A stretch of DNA of 64,000 nt from Nocardia yamanashiensis NBRC 100130 (GTDB taxonomy: Bacteria > Actinomycetota > Actinomycetes > Mycobacteriales > Mycobacteriaceae). How positions within the stretch are numbered: the stretch's first letter is position 1; the number at the start of each line of letters is the position of its first letter. The notes under the pieces are model-generated. The model was not told where the DNA came from. It worked only from the letters and a program-made list of their open reading frames with translations, and ran no database searches. Positions 52,019 through 60,546 of this stretch are shown here, piece by piece. The stretch spans positions 216,971 to 280,970 of the forward strand of contig NZ_BDCD01000020.1 in the NCBI RefSeq assembly GCF_001613325.1, given 5' to 3'. Both the position numbers and the translations under genes were made by a program.

Positions 52019-52257
52019 GGTTCGAAGACAGGTATTTCTCCCGAGAGCTCCAGTTCTCCCTGGGCATCGAAAGAACCGCAGGAACGTACTACCTGTCGAT
52101 TCCCGTTAGTGCCGGGATCGTGGACTACGAAAAGTTCTTCGAGATCGACCAGTCGACCTTCGGGCGGTTCATGCACGAACCGACCAGCGCGGCGGAGTTC
52201 GTCGAGAGGTGCCGGCGGCATGCGACCACTAAGGCCGGTCGAACGCTCCAGCCTTGA
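52015..52257 (+). CDS. 80-residue hypothetical protein, probable TTG start
   Basis: The frame reads LRFEDRYFSRELQFSLGIER, then YYLSIPVSAGIVDYEKFFEID and a helix with SAAEFVERCRRHA. The only start consistent with this content is the TTG at 52015, which overlaps the DUF3558 stop in TTGA (4 bp). Family not known to me, although the YxSIPVSxGxVDYEE-like core reads like a conserved protein. Its 3' end overlaps convergent DUF397 by 29 bp. Confidence 0.5.
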   Translation: MRFEDRYFSRELQFSLGIERTAGTYYLSIPVSAGIVDYEKFFEIDQSTFGRFMHEPTSAAEFVERCRRHATTKAGRTLQP

Positions 52258-52429
52258 CGGCTTCGTTGAAGTTGACCCACTCCTCAGCCCCGAAGATCAG
52301 TTCGGGGCCTCCCGGACATTTCGAGTCACGAACACCCGTTCCGTCCTCGAAGTGCGCAACTTCCACGCACGCGTCCTGCTGCGCAGACCGGCTGCTCTTG
52401 AACCACTTCGCACCGTACCCGCTGCTCAT
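52229..52429 (-). CDS. DUF397 protein
   Basis: 66 residues, the usual size. Landmarks: WFKSSRSAQQDACVEVA, then VRDSKCPGGPELIFGAEEW and the closing FNEAVKAGAF. DUF397 proteins nearly always sit after an XRE/DUF5753 regulator and are thought to work with it, as here. The start overlaps the regulator's stop by 4 bp. Confidence 0.93.
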   Translation of the reverse strand: MSSGYGAKWFKSSRSAQQDACVEVAHFEDGTGVRDSKCPGGPELIFGAEEWVNFNEAVKAGAFDRP

Positions 52430-53307
52430 ACGGCGTACTCCTTCGCTGCTCGAACCAGCATGTCCCGAGTGTCCGTTTCATCCAACGCAAGTCGCCTGAT
52501 TTCCACAAGAGCGCCGCGGTATCGGTCGATCTCGCCGGCCTTCTCGAGGTAGAGCGCACCGGTGAAACCTTCGACATAGACGACAGGCGGTTCGATCCAC
52601 TTCAGCCGCGAGTCAGGAGATGCGTGCGCCGGGAACTCCAACAGGACGAACGGTCCCGTCTGCAATCCGAGATGCGAACCGACCTGCTGCGGTACGACTC
52701 GAATCGAGATGTTGCGCGCCTCCCCCACCGCTGCCAAGTGCCTGAGCTGATCAGCCATGACGGCAGCTCCGCCGATCTGGTGATGGAGCACAGCCTCCGA
52801 GACCATGGCCGCGAGCGTGAAATCCTTGTCCCGCAACCTTTCCTGCCGCTTGACTGTCATTTCGACACGATGCTCGATCGCCGCCGTCGGCGTACCCGGG
52901 AACACCGTCCAAAGCATCGCGCGACGATACTCCGGAGTCTGAAGCAAACCCGGCAGCAAGGTCAGCTGCCAGGTCGTGAGCCGCCGAGCCGCTTCCTCCA
53001 GCCCCAGATAGAGATCGAAATGTGCTGGGACAGAATCACCGTAGGAGTGCCACCACCCCGAACGCTGCGCTTCCTCGATCAACCCGAGCAACGCTGCGGT
53101 GTCGTCATCGGATGCTTCGTAGAGCCTGCAGAGCGCCTCGATGTAGATCGCCTTCAACTTGACCGACTGACCACCCTCCATTCGCCACATCGTCTGTGGC
53201 GAAACCTCAATGGCCTTACAGGCCCGAGCCACACTGACTCCCGCTGATTCGCGCAGACGACGGAGTTGACGACCCAACATCCGACGTGGAACGGTCGATC
53301 CAGTCAT
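52426..53307 (-). CDS. XRE-family regulator with DUF5753 (Scr1-like)
   Basis: 293 residues. HTH at about 10-65 (LGRQLRRLRESAGVSVARAC, then EVSPQTMWRMEGG). The C-terminal DUF5753 domain shows LLPGLLQTPEYRRAML, RVEMTVKRQERL, VSEAVLHHQIGG and WIEPPVVYVEGFTGALYLEK. It forms an operon with the DUF397 gene. Such pairs are abundant in Nocardia/Streptomyces; their ligands are unknown. Confidence 0.93.
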   Translation of the reverse strand: MTGSTVPRRMLGRQLRRLRESAGVSVARACKAIEVSPQTMWRMEGGQSVKLKAIYIEALCRLYEASDDDTAALLGLIEEAQRSGWWHSYGDSVPAHFDLYLGLEEAARRLTTWQLTLLPGLLQTPEYRRAMLWTVFPGTPTAAIEHRVEMTVKRQERLRDKDFTLAAMVSEAVLHHQIGGAAVMADQLRHLAAVGEARNISIRVVPQQVGSHLGLQTGPFVLLEFPAHASPDSRLKWIEPPVVYVEGFTGALYLEKAGEIDRYRGALVEIRRLALDETDTRDMLVRAAKEYAV

Positions 53308-53491
53308 TCCGTTAGCCTCACTATCGGTGCTACATCATTTTGGAATGATTTCTTCCTGAGTTCTGGAAGATGAGAAGGAAAACCGAAAGCTGTGGTTCTG
53401 GAATCTTCCTACAGCCCGGCGCTCGGCGTCTACTGAATCCGTCATCTAAACCACCTCCCCGACATCGGGTTTCATCGAAGGGTGACGGAAA

Positions 53492-53683
53492 ATGTTCTCC
53501 CTCCCGCCGGCCAGCCACGACGCTGTACCTCGATCGTCACTGACGGTCACGCGCGCACATCGAATCATGCAGCACCACAAGCACTGTCCGATCTCCGTCT
53601 GCGCGGCCAAGGCGCAGGCCAAGCAACTGCTGATTGCAGCGGGGAAGCTGGTGCCAGCCGACACACCGCACATCGGGAGCTGA
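53492..53683 (+). CDS. Small Cys/His-containing protein
   Basis: 63 residues from the ATG at 53492, or 38 from the ATG at 53567. The credible core is MQHHKHCPISVCAAKAQAKQ, followed by LLIAAGKLVPADT. The HKHC...C pair could bind metal. The next gene starts 3 bases after its stop. Genes of this size are common divergent from XRE/DUF397 pairs in Nocardia. Confidence 0.45.
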   Translation: MFSLPPASHDAVPRSSLTVTRAHRIMQHHKHCPISVCAAKAQAKQLLIAAGKLVPADTPHIGS

Positions 53684-53686
53684 ACC

Positions 53687-53896
53687 ATGGCCGACAACCC
53701 GATCTTCCATCAAGTACCGGACTACCCGATCCTCAACCTCGAAGCGGCGCAGCATGGTTTGAACCGACACCGTGACTGCGCCGACGACTGCGAAGCAAAA
53801 CGCTACTTCACTGCGCTGGTTCCTTACCTGAACACGGCCGCTCGACATGGAACATCTGGTCCGCTCGCTAGCCGAATCTGGAAGGAGGAGAGATGA
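53687..53896 (+). CDS. Small protein of unknown function (69 residues)
   Basis: Begins MADNPIFHQVPDYPILNLEA and continues with NRHRDCADDCEAKRYF (two Cys, C-x3-C). Starts immediately after the preceding gene and ends in an ATGA overlap with the next frame, so the set behaves as an operon. Family not recognised. Confidence 0.5.
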   Translation: MADNPIFHQVPDYPILNLEAAQHGLNRHRDCADDCEAKRYFTALVPYLNTAARHGTSGPLASRIWKEER

Positions 53897-54252
53897 TCAG
53901 CGAAATTGTCTGCTGGTTCATCGGCGCCGGCATCGGGGCGTTATCAGCCTGGACCGCATCGGGCCCCCGCCGAGCTCAGCACGTTCCGTGTGGCCGATCG
54001 AGTCGGTCAGTCGACGAGATTCGAAACCGGCTCGTGCACGAGACTCGTGGGTGCCAGACTCGCGCCCGGAGCGACAAGCGGCGATCGGCGGTTTCCAGTC
54101 GACCTGCCCGCGCCCAATCCCGCCTGGTAGACAATGCACATGACCCTCGACGAGCTGCAGGACCTGGTGACAGACTTCTCCCGGCGTCGCGACTGGGAGC
54201 GCTTCCATACTCCGAAGAACTTGGTATTGGCGCTGACTGGCGAGGTCGGTGA
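53893..54252 (+). CDS. Doubtful membrane miniprotein
   Basis: The ATG at 53893 overlaps the previous stop (ATGA) and gives MISEIVCWFIGAGIGALSAW, a convincing membrane segment. After about 25 residues it becomes Arg-rich and runs into the MazG gene in another frame. A frame ending at 54130 (VDLPAPNPAW) reads more naturally, so a frameshift around 53950 is possible. Low confidence in the end. Confidence 0.3.
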   Translation: MISEIVCWFIGAGIGALSAWTASGPRRAQHVPCGRSSRSVDEIRNRLVHETRGCQTRARSDKRRSAVSSRPARAQSRLVDNAHDPRRAAGPGDRLLPASRLGALPYSEELGIGADWRGR

Positions 54253-54493
54253 ACTCGCAGAGCTCTTCCAATGGCTGACCCCGGATGAAAGCGCGGCGCT
54301 CTGCGAAAACGAACAAGACCGCACCAAGGTCGAGCATGAAGTCGCCGATGTGCTGATCTATCTGATGAGGCTTGCGACCGTGCTGGATATCGACCTGGCC
54401 GCCGCGGTGACGAAAAAGCTGGAGTTCAACGAAGCCCGATATCCGGCGGATCTGGCGCGGGGACGGGCAGCTAAGTACTCCGAACTCGGGTAG
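54134..54493 (+). CDS. MazG-like nucleotide pyrophosphohydrolase
   Basis: 119 residues. All-alpha NTP-PPase of the RS21-C6/dCTP type: LTGEVGELAELFQWL supplies the ExxE pair, and EHEVADVLIYLMRLATVLDI supplies the ExxxD pair of the metal site. Such enzymes clear modified or excess nucleotides and appear in both housekeeping and anti-phage contexts. Start at 54134 or 54140. It lies at the border of the helicase region. Confidence 0.88.
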   Translation: MHMTLDELQDLVTDFSRRRDWERFHTPKNLVLALTGEVGELAELFQWLTPDESAALCENEQDRTKVEHEVADVLIYLMRLATVLDIDLAAAVTKKLEFNEARYPADLARGRAAKYSELG

Positions 54494-54522
54494 CGCGGGG
54501 CGCGACCCGAGCCGGTCCGCGG

Positions 54523-56412
54523 CTAGCGGCTCATATCCTCCAAGAACCGCTGAGTTTCGGAGTCTGTCGAGTAGAGACAGGTTCCTTCCATGCCGCGCGT
54601 GAGAAGCACCTTGTAGGTGTTGCGGATGAGTGCACCGAAGTGCGCCTCCTCGGCCTTCTTGACGGCTGGGTCCTCGGAGAATTCGCGACGCGCAACCCAG
54701 CGATCGCCGCGCCGCACGAAGTCAGGACCGAAGATCACTCCCGACCAGTCGTATTCGAATCCCTGGGCGGTATAGATGCAGCCGACCTGACCGAACCCTC
54801 GATCATCGGATGCCCAGTAGTACGACTCGGGCGCGTTGGGTATGCGCTTGCCCGGCTTGGCGTTCCATGGCCGTTTCCAATCACCGATCGCGACATCGTC
54901 GACCAGGTGAGTTGTATCCGATGAACCGACGGGATCACTCCACGGCCAGCAGTATCCGGCCGTCAATCTCGCTGTGCCGCTGTGCTCTTCGCGCTGGCGT
55001 GAGATCCATGCCTCCAGCGCGTCCGGTGTTGCCGCGCTGGCGACCGAATAGTCGTCGTCGGTGCCTGCCGTCAATCGGCTCCAGCTGATCGGAGGCAGTG
55101 GATCCAGGCCGAGCAGCCGGCGTACCCATTCGTCGAACGCATCCGAACCGCCACAGCGGAATTGGCCGTCCAAGCGTACTTCTTCCAGCTTGCAGCCGGC
55201 CGCGATCGCCGCCGCCGTGATCTCGCCTAGCGATCCCATCTCACCGGGACGCACAATCTGATTCTCGTCCAGCAGAAACACCGGCACCCACGCGACATCG
55301 ATCAGCTCGTCGATCTGCCGACGAGCCAACGCCCGGGCTTCCTTTCCGGTCCACCGATTGACACTGTTCTCCCGGACGCGGTGCGCCTCGTCGCAGATGA
55401 GCACATCGAGTTCGCGCGGTGCCGCGCCGACATAGTTGTTGAAGTACTTGAACATCGTCTTGACGCGGGTGTTGCGGCTACCCGCGACCTTGCGCATCGT
55501 GTTGGTGAATGCGCTGGATCCTGTGGCGTGGTGAACTTTTCGCCCCTGCCGCGACAGCTCGCCGAGCAGACTGAGCGCGATCACGCTCTTGCCCGAACCG
55601 GGTCCGCCGAGCACCACGACCACGGTTTGGGTGCGCTCGGCACGAGCTCGCGCAACAGCCTGCTCAACCAGTTTGTACGCGACCCGCTGCTCATCGAGCA
55701 GCACGAACTGCTCGCGATCCTGAATCTCCTTGGCGGCCAGACGCAACAGCGGTTTGCTCGGACCATGAGCGAATCGCAGCAGGCGATCCGCCGACTCCTG
55801 TGCTCGGTCACGCCCGCCATCCACGTCGAGCACCGAACGAAGATGATCCACCAACTCGGCCTCGGTATCCTGAGTGAACATACGGCCGAACCGGTCCTGC
55901 CGATACTTCATCAACGTGGGAATCTGGCTGGAACTCGCGTTGTGCAGGTACGCCAGGCCGTGCACCGAATGCGGTAGATCCGCAAGCGCCGGTGTGGAGT
56001 CCACGAGGTATTGGCAGTAGCCGCGTACCTGCTCCACCGGATGCAGGACAGGGTTCGGATATGCGGCGAGCGAAACCAGTTCTGCGGCAACAAGTTCCAC
56101 CTTGGACCATTGTTTCAGCTCTACCAGCACGTAGCTGACCTCGCCGCCACGGGGGTCTACCCCGCAGAGAATGGCGTCGACGCGCTTGGGGCTGTGCGGG
56201 AGCTTGTGTTCGAGCAGCACCTCGATATCCCCGAGACCCGCATCGACCAACCGAGCCAGCAGCGGTGGAAGGCTCCGCATCCAGGACAACACTTCGCCCT
56301 GCCCTACCCTGTGCTCCCACTGATACTTGGCCTGCTCACTCAACAGCTCAGGCAAACGATCCGCCTGGGCTTCGACGAGCAGGTACTTTGCACTTCCACG
56401 AACCAGAGCCAC
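54523..56412 (-). CDS. Nuclease-helicase of the DUF2075 type (copy 1)
   Basis: 629 residues from the GTG at 56412, matched to the start of copy 2. The N-terminal PD-(D/E)XK module has GDIEVLLEHKLPHSPKRVDA (Glu 64, Asp 79), then YVLVELKQW (E98-x-K100). The DUF2075 helicase-like ATPase shows Walker A GGPGSGKSVIAL (269-276), LDVLICDEAHRVRE (Walker B), VPVFLLDENQIVRPGE and DGQFRCGGSD. The final QVGCIYTAQGFEYDWSGVIFG and LLTRGMEGTCLYS match motifs V/VI. Likely cleaves and remodels DNA (or RNA). Tandem with copy 2, which lies upstream and is read in the same direction. Confidence 0.85.
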   Translation of the reverse strand: MALVRGSAKYLLVEAQADRLPELLSEQAKYQWEHRVGQGEVLSWMRSLPPLLARLVDAGLGDIEVLLEHKLPHSPKRVDAILCGVDPRGGEVSYVLVELKQWSKVELVAAELVSLAAYPNPVLHPVEQVRGYCQYLVDSTPALADLPHSVHGLAYLHNASSSQIPTLMKYRQDRFGRMFTQDTEAELVDHLRSVLDVDGGRDRAQESADRLLRFAHGPSKPLLRLAAKEIQDREQFVLLDEQRVAYKLVEQAVARARAERTQTVVVVLGGPGSGKSVIALSLLGELSRQGRKVHHATGSSAFTNTMRKVAGSRNTRVKTMFKYFNNYVGAAPRELDVLICDEAHRVRENSVNRWTGKEARALARRQIDELIDVAWVPVFLLDENQIVRPGEMGSLGEITAAAIAAGCKLEEVRLDGQFRCGGSDAFDEWVRRLLGLDPLPPISWSRLTAGTDDDYSVASAATPDALEAWISRQREEHSGTARLTAGYCWPWSDPVGSSDTTHLVDDVAIGDWKRPWNAKPGKRIPNAPESYYWASDDRGFGQVGCIYTAQGFEYDWSGVIFGPDFVRRGDRWVARREFSEDPAVKKAEEAHFGALIRNTYKVLLTRGMEGTCLYSTDSETQRFLEDMSR

Positions 56413-56447
56413 TTTGCCTTCCCCACCTGGGCGCGCGAAACCGACGT

Positions 56448-56493
56448 GCGGGTGGGGGCAACAACGAAGTGGTCCTCGGTGCCCGGCGGGCCG
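56448..56493. repeat. Upstream box of DUF2075 copy 1, duplicated at 58475-58520
   Basis: The 46 bp here and at 58475-58520 are nearly identical (GGGGGCAACAACGA, CTCGGTGCCCGGCGGGCCG). Each lies about 36 bp upstream of a DUF2075-type gene start. The promoter or operator was carried along in the duplication, so both genes probably answer to the same signal. Confidence 0.75.
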
Positions 56494-56504
56494 CGACGTC
56501 GAGG

Positions 56505-58439
56505 TTAGCGAACGACACCGACCATCCGCTCGAAGAAGTTCTGAGTCTCGGCGTCGGCTGAATAGATACACGCGCCACGCATGCCCCGGGTAACCAGCAC
56601 CTTGTAGGTATTCCGGATCAGCGCCGCGAAGGTGGAGTCATCGGCCTTCCGCACCGCGCTGTCCTGAGAACGCTCTCGCTGTGCCAGCCAACGATCGCCA
56701 CGGCGAACGAGATCGTCACCGAAAATCACCCCGGCCCAGTCATATTCGAAACCTTGCGCGGTGTATATGCAGCCGACCTGCCCGATACCCCCTTCTTCGA
56801 ACGCCCAATAGTACGAATCGGGCACGCCCGTGAGGTGCGACCCCGGGGGCGCGTTCCACGGCCGGCTCCAGTCCCCGATCCGGACGTCGGACGCCAGTCT
56901 CCTGTCGGCGTTGGAGCCTGTCGGTTTGTCACTCCACTTCCAGCAGAACCCAGCGGACAGCCGAGCGGTGCCGCCGGTCCGGTCGTGACGATCGTGAACC
57001 CATGCTTCCAGCGCACGGGGCGTTGCGGCGGCCGCGACCACGAACTCATCCTCGACGTCCGCGGATAGTTCAGACCAAGCGATCGACGGCTCCGAACTGA
57101 GACCGAGTAGTCGGTCGACCCATTCCTCGAAGAGATCTGAACCACCACAACGGAATTGACTGCTCAAGTGGACCACATCGACGCGGCAGCCGACAGCTTC
57201 GGCACCCGCTCTGATCGCGGCGAGCGAACCGGCTTCCCCGGGCCGGACCACCTGGTTGTCATCGAGGAACAAGACCGGAACCATCGCAACGTCGATCAGC
57301 TCTTCCAATTGGCTCCGACGACGCCTCTCGCCGCTCTGTCCCGTCGGAGCCGACGAGCCGACCGTCCGGATCCGATGCGCCTCGTCACAGATCAGCACTT
57401 CGAGCTCGTCCGCCCGCGATCCGGAATAGCTGTTGAAATATTTGAAGAGTGACGCGCTTCGGGAATCCTCGGTGCCCACCACCTTCTGCATCGTTTTCGT
57501 GAAGGCGCTCGAGCCGGTCGCATGGTTGACCTTCGCTCCGCGCCGGGCGAGGTGTCCCATGAGACTGAGGGCGATCACGCTCTTGCCGGAACCAGGGCCA
57601 CCGACGACTACGACCACCGTCTGCTGATGGTTCTCCGGAGCACCGCTTCCGCACCCGCGGTATGCCTTCCATGCACGATTGACCGCCAGCGCGACCGTCT
57701 CGTAAGCGACTCGTTGCTCATCCAACAGGACGAACCGCTCGCGCCGCGCTATCTCCTCGGCCGCTAGGTCGAGAAGCTTCTTCGTCGGCCGGTTCGGGAA
57801 GCTCAGGAATTGATCGGCGGCTTCGTAGGCCGATTCTCGGCTCGCCTCGCGGTTCAGGACCGAAGCGAGGAAGTCTCGCAGACGCGGCTCGTCGTCCGCC
57901 AAGAACAGCTGTCCGAAATCGCCCTGCTCGAATTCGAGCAGCGAGCCAACCTCCGCGAACGAGGCATTATGCATGTAGGCGATGCCACGAAGAACGTCAG
58001 GCCGCCGCTCGAGATCGGGCGTGAAGTCCATGAGATAGCGGCAATACTCACGAATCTGCGCGACCGGATGCAGGACCAAATCCGCGTAGTAGGGCACCTT
58101 TACCAGATCCCGGGCGACCAGTTCGGCCTTCGACCACTGCTTCAGTTCCACCAGCACGTAGCTTGGCGCCCCGGTACCCGGACGGACTCCGCAGAGGATC
58201 GCATCGACCCGCTTCGGGCTGTGCGGCAGCTTGTGTTCGAGCAGTACTTCGATATCGCCGAAGCCTGCCCGATCCAGTTCGTCGAGGAATCTACTCAAGC
58301 TGTTCCGCCACGAGCGGACCTCTCCCATCCCGACGGCCTGCTCCCACTCCGACGTCGCCAGTTTCAGCAGTTGCACCGGCAAGCGGTTGAACCTTGCCAT
58401 TTCCAGCAGTTGTCGCACACTTCCACGCATTAACGCCAT
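56505..58439 (-). CDS. Nuclease-helicase of the DUF2075 type (copy 2)
   Basis: 644 residues, ATG at 58439. Same plan as copy 1: Glu 64/Asp 79/E98-x-K100 nuclease core, then Walker A VGGPGSGKSVIAL, LEVLICDEAHRIRT, VPVLFLDDNQVVRPGE, SSQFRCGGSD, QVGCIYTAQGFEYDWAGVIFG and VLVTRGMRGACIYS. A short insert (AYRGCGSGAPENHQQ) precedes Walker A. It is divergent from the four-gene nuclease-helicase operon at 58661, sharing about 220 bp of upstream DNA, a layout suggesting joint action. Confidence 0.87.
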   Translation of the reverse strand: MALMRGSVRQLLEMARFNRLPVQLLKLATSEWEQAVGMGEVRSWRNSLSRFLDELDRAGFGDIEVLLEHKLPHSPKRVDAILCGVRPGTGAPSYVLVELKQWSKAELVARDLVKVPYYADLVLHPVAQIREYCRYLMDFTPDLERRPDVLRGIAYMHNASFAEVGSLLEFEQGDFGQLFLADDEPRLRDFLASVLNREASRESAYEAADQFLSFPNRPTKKLLDLAAEEIARRERFVLLDEQRVAYETVALAVNRAWKAYRGCGSGAPENHQQTVVVVVGGPGSGKSVIALSLMGHLARRGAKVNHATGSSAFTKTMQKVVGTEDSRSASLFKYFNSYSGSRADELEVLICDEAHRIRTVGSSAPTGQSGERRRRSQLEELIDVAMVPVLFLDDNQVVRPGEAGSLAAIRAGAEAVGCRVDVVHLSSQFRCGGSDLFEEWVDRLLGLSSEPSIAWSELSADVEDEFVVAAAATPRALEAWVHDRHDRTGGTARLSAGFCWKWSDKPTGSNADRRLASDVRIGDWSRPWNAPPGSHLTGVPDSYYWAFEEGGIGQVGCIYTAQGFEYDWAGVIFGDDLVRRGDRWLAQRERSQDSAVRKADDSTFAALIRNTYKVLVTRGMRGACIYSADAETQNFFERMVGVVR

Positions 58440-58474
58440 CTACATACCCCCGCCTACCCAAACCGGATTCGTGC

Positions 58475-58520
58475 ACGGGTTGGGGGCAACAACGAGATGG
58501 TCTCGGTGCCCGGCGGGCCG
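58475..58520. repeat. Upstream box of DUF2075 copy 2
   Basis: Partner of 56448-56493 and nearly identical to it. It lies in the divergent control region shared with the four-gene operon. Confidence 0.75.
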
Positions 58521-58660
58521 TCAAGATCAATTGGACCATGGACGAGCAGAAAGCCTGCAGTGAACCACCGTCCTCCAACAGCTTCCGTGGCAGCGGCCGG
58601 TCACAGGTAAACCCAGGAGAATACTGGCAAACACTGGAACGACCAGCTATCGTCAGCGCG

Positions 58661-59464
58661 GTGAGTGATTCACCGGATGCATTGGAAGAGCGAATATCCG
58701 AGCTGCGTGCCGCGGTCCGGCGGGCTGTATCCGGCGGGAATCGCACGATGGCCCGACAAGTGCGAGCCCAACTCCGCCAGGCTGAAAGTGATTGGGAAGC
58801 AGCTGTTCTCGGCACCGTCGACGATCTGACTGAGGAGGAATTCGGTTCCTCACCATCCGTTCCGGTACGTGAGCATGTGCATCGGGCGCTCACGCTGCTG
58901 TCGGTGCCCGCCGCGCCTCGGCTGGTACTCACCGTGCACGAGGGCTTCTTCTCCGGCGAACTGGTGGCCGCGCGGTTGACGAGCCTGAGGCGGGATGAGG
59001 AACGGTCCTTTCGGGCGGCGCCTTTCGGGCGGCCCTATTACGTCTGTTCAGCGTTGACAGTCGATCTGCTCGCTCCCGCACGTGGGCTGCTGGCATTGAG
59101 CACGTGGCCATTGGAGCGGCGGGTTGTTGGACCGCTGAGTGCACGGGTCGATCTGTTAACGGGGGTTATCCGTCTAGCGGAACATATTTCGGCGGTCGGG
59201 AAGGTCGGTCCGTCCGGGCATCGAGTGCTTCGGCAGTTGTCATCGACCATTCCGGGGGTCCGGAACACCAGTCTCGAAGTCGATACCGACGCCGTAATCG
59301 AAGCGGCCGGCAACGAGTTGGCGGTGCATCGGGACGCGGATGTCGTACAGCGGTGGGATGCTGCACAGCGAGCAGCGAACCAGTTGAGCGACCCCGCTGC
59401 GCAATTGTTCGGCACACGGTTCGGTATGACGGCGAAGAAGCGGGCAGGAGGCTCGGCGGGATGA
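58661..59464 (+). CDS. Operon gene A: coiled-coil plus winged-helix-like protein
   Basis: 267 residues from the GTG at 58661; an ATG at 58538 in frame is an alternative. A TATCGT hexamer 12 bases before the GTG and the lack of a Shine-Dalgarno fit a leaderless start. Residues 5-45 form a charged helix (ERISELRAAVRRAVSGGNRT). Residues about 65-160 resemble a winged helix: REHVHRALTLLSVPAAPRLV, SGELVAARLTSLRRDEERSF, PYYVCSAL. Residues 160-260 are helical. I do not recognise the family; DNA binding or operon control is the best guess. Its stop overlaps gene B by 4 bp. Confidence 0.7.
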   Translation: MSDSPDALEERISELRAAVRRAVSGGNRTMARQVRAQLRQAESDWEAAVLGTVDDLTEEEFGSSPSVPVREHVHRALTLLSVPAAPRLVLTVHEGFFSGELVAARLTSLRRDEERSFRAAPFGRPYYVCSALTVDLLAPARGLLALSTWPLERRVVGPLSARVDLLTGVIRLAEHISAVGKVGPSGHRVLRQLSSTIPGVRNTSLEVDTDAVIEAAGNELAVHRDADVVQRWDAAQRAANQLSDPAAQLFGTRFGMTAKKRAGGSAG

Positions 59465-60546
59465 ACGATCTGCTGGCGCGGCTGGATGAATTGCGTGGTG
59501 GCGCACCGGCTTGCCGGCACAACGCGCGGACTATCGCGGCGTTGACCAGTAATCCGGGGTGTGCTCGGCGGGCTGTGATGGATGCGGCGGGGGTGGATAA
59601 GGCTGCTATGGCGCAGGGACTCGGGTTTCCGGCGCAGTTTGGGCAGTCGCAGTTCGCGATTACGCGTGGGAATGCGTTCGAGGCCATGGTGAAGGCAAAC
59701 GGGTGTGCTGAGCTGGTGGCGTTGTTGCGGGATCGACTAGGGCTGACGATTCCTGAAGTCGCTTATGACGATCTCAACTCGGTGGGTGAGAACACCGGGA
59801 ACAGTGTGCGGTTTCAGCGGACTCGGCAGCTGGTGGGGCGGGCGTTGCGGACGGGTGAGGGGACCATGTTCGATCATCCGATGCTGCGGGTGGAGATCGC
59901 GGGGGCGCCGGCGTTCTTGGAGCCGGATCTGGTGGCGGTGCAGATCGAGGGGCAGTTTCATATTGTCGAGATCAAGGCGTTCGCGGTGATCGATGGGCAG
60001 GCGGATCCTGCTCAGGTGGCGGCTGCGGCGCGGCAGTCCGCGGTGTATGTGCTGGCTTTGCGGCAGCTGGTCGAGGAGTTGGGGGAATCACCGGATCGGG
60101 TGTCGCACAATGTGATTCTGGTTTGCACGAAGGACTTCACCAACCGGCCTACGGCGGAATTGGTGGATGTGCGGAAGCAGTTGGCGGTCATCTCGCGTCA
60201 GCTATCGAGGCTTACTTCGATCAAGGATCTCGTCAGTGTGCTGCCGGAGGGGATGACGTTCACCGTCGGGGCGGGGCTGGGTGAGGCCATGCGGGCGGTG
60301 CAGGGGCGGTATGCGCCGGAGTGCATGCAGAGTTGTGAACTGGCGTTCTTCTGCCGGGATGAGGCGCGGGCTTGCGGGTCGGTGGACATGCTGGGGCGCA
60401 GTGTTTGTGATCAGCTCGGGGGGATCGACAGTATCGGAACGGTGCTCGGGCTGGCGGATGGGTCGGTGGCGGCCGGGCCGGAGCATGCGGATATCGCTCG
60501 GGTGCTGCGGAATGCGCATCGGCTGCGGCAGGAGGTTGCCGGGTGA
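59461..60546 (+). CDS. Operon gene B: Cas4/AddB-like Fe-S PD-(D/E)XK nuclease
   Basis: 361 residues. Nuclease core: RGNAFEAMV (Glu 74), FLEPDLVAV (Asp 156) and FHIVEIKAF (E170-x-K172), the RecB-type motif set. Cysteines frame the core: Cys 18 and Cys 34 at the N-terminus and Cys 288, 292, 298 and 305 at the C-terminus (ECMQSCELAFFCRDE). One N-terminal plus three C-terminal Cys is the 4Fe-4S arrangement of AddB and Cas4; here the C-terminal spacing is C-x3-C-x5-C rather than C-x2-C-x5-C. Probably a DNA nuclease acting with helicase D. ATGA and GTGA overlaps couple it to A and C. Confidence 0.82.
   Translation: MNDLLARLDELRGGAPACRHNARTIAALTSNPGCARRAVMDAAGVDKAAMAQGLGFPAQFGQSQFAITRGNAFEAMVKANGCAELVALLRDRLGLTIPEVAYDDLNSVGENTGNSVRFQRTRQLVGRALRTGEGTMFDHPMLRVEIAGAPAFLEPDLVAVQIEGQFHIVEIKAFAVIDGQADPAQVAAAARQSAVYVLALRQLVEELGESPDRVSHNVILVCTKDFTNRPTAELVDVRKQLAVISRQLSRLTSIKDLVSVLPEGMTFTVGAGLGEAMRAVQGRYAPECMQSCELAFFCRDEARACGSVDMLGRSVCDQLGGIDSIGTVLGLADGSVAAGPEHADIARVLRNAHRLRQEVAG

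Noticed and set aside
59461..60546. Calling gene B a Cas4 of a CRISPR system
   Set aside because: No cas1, cas2 or array is nearby, the Cys spacing differs, and the protein is longer than Cas4.
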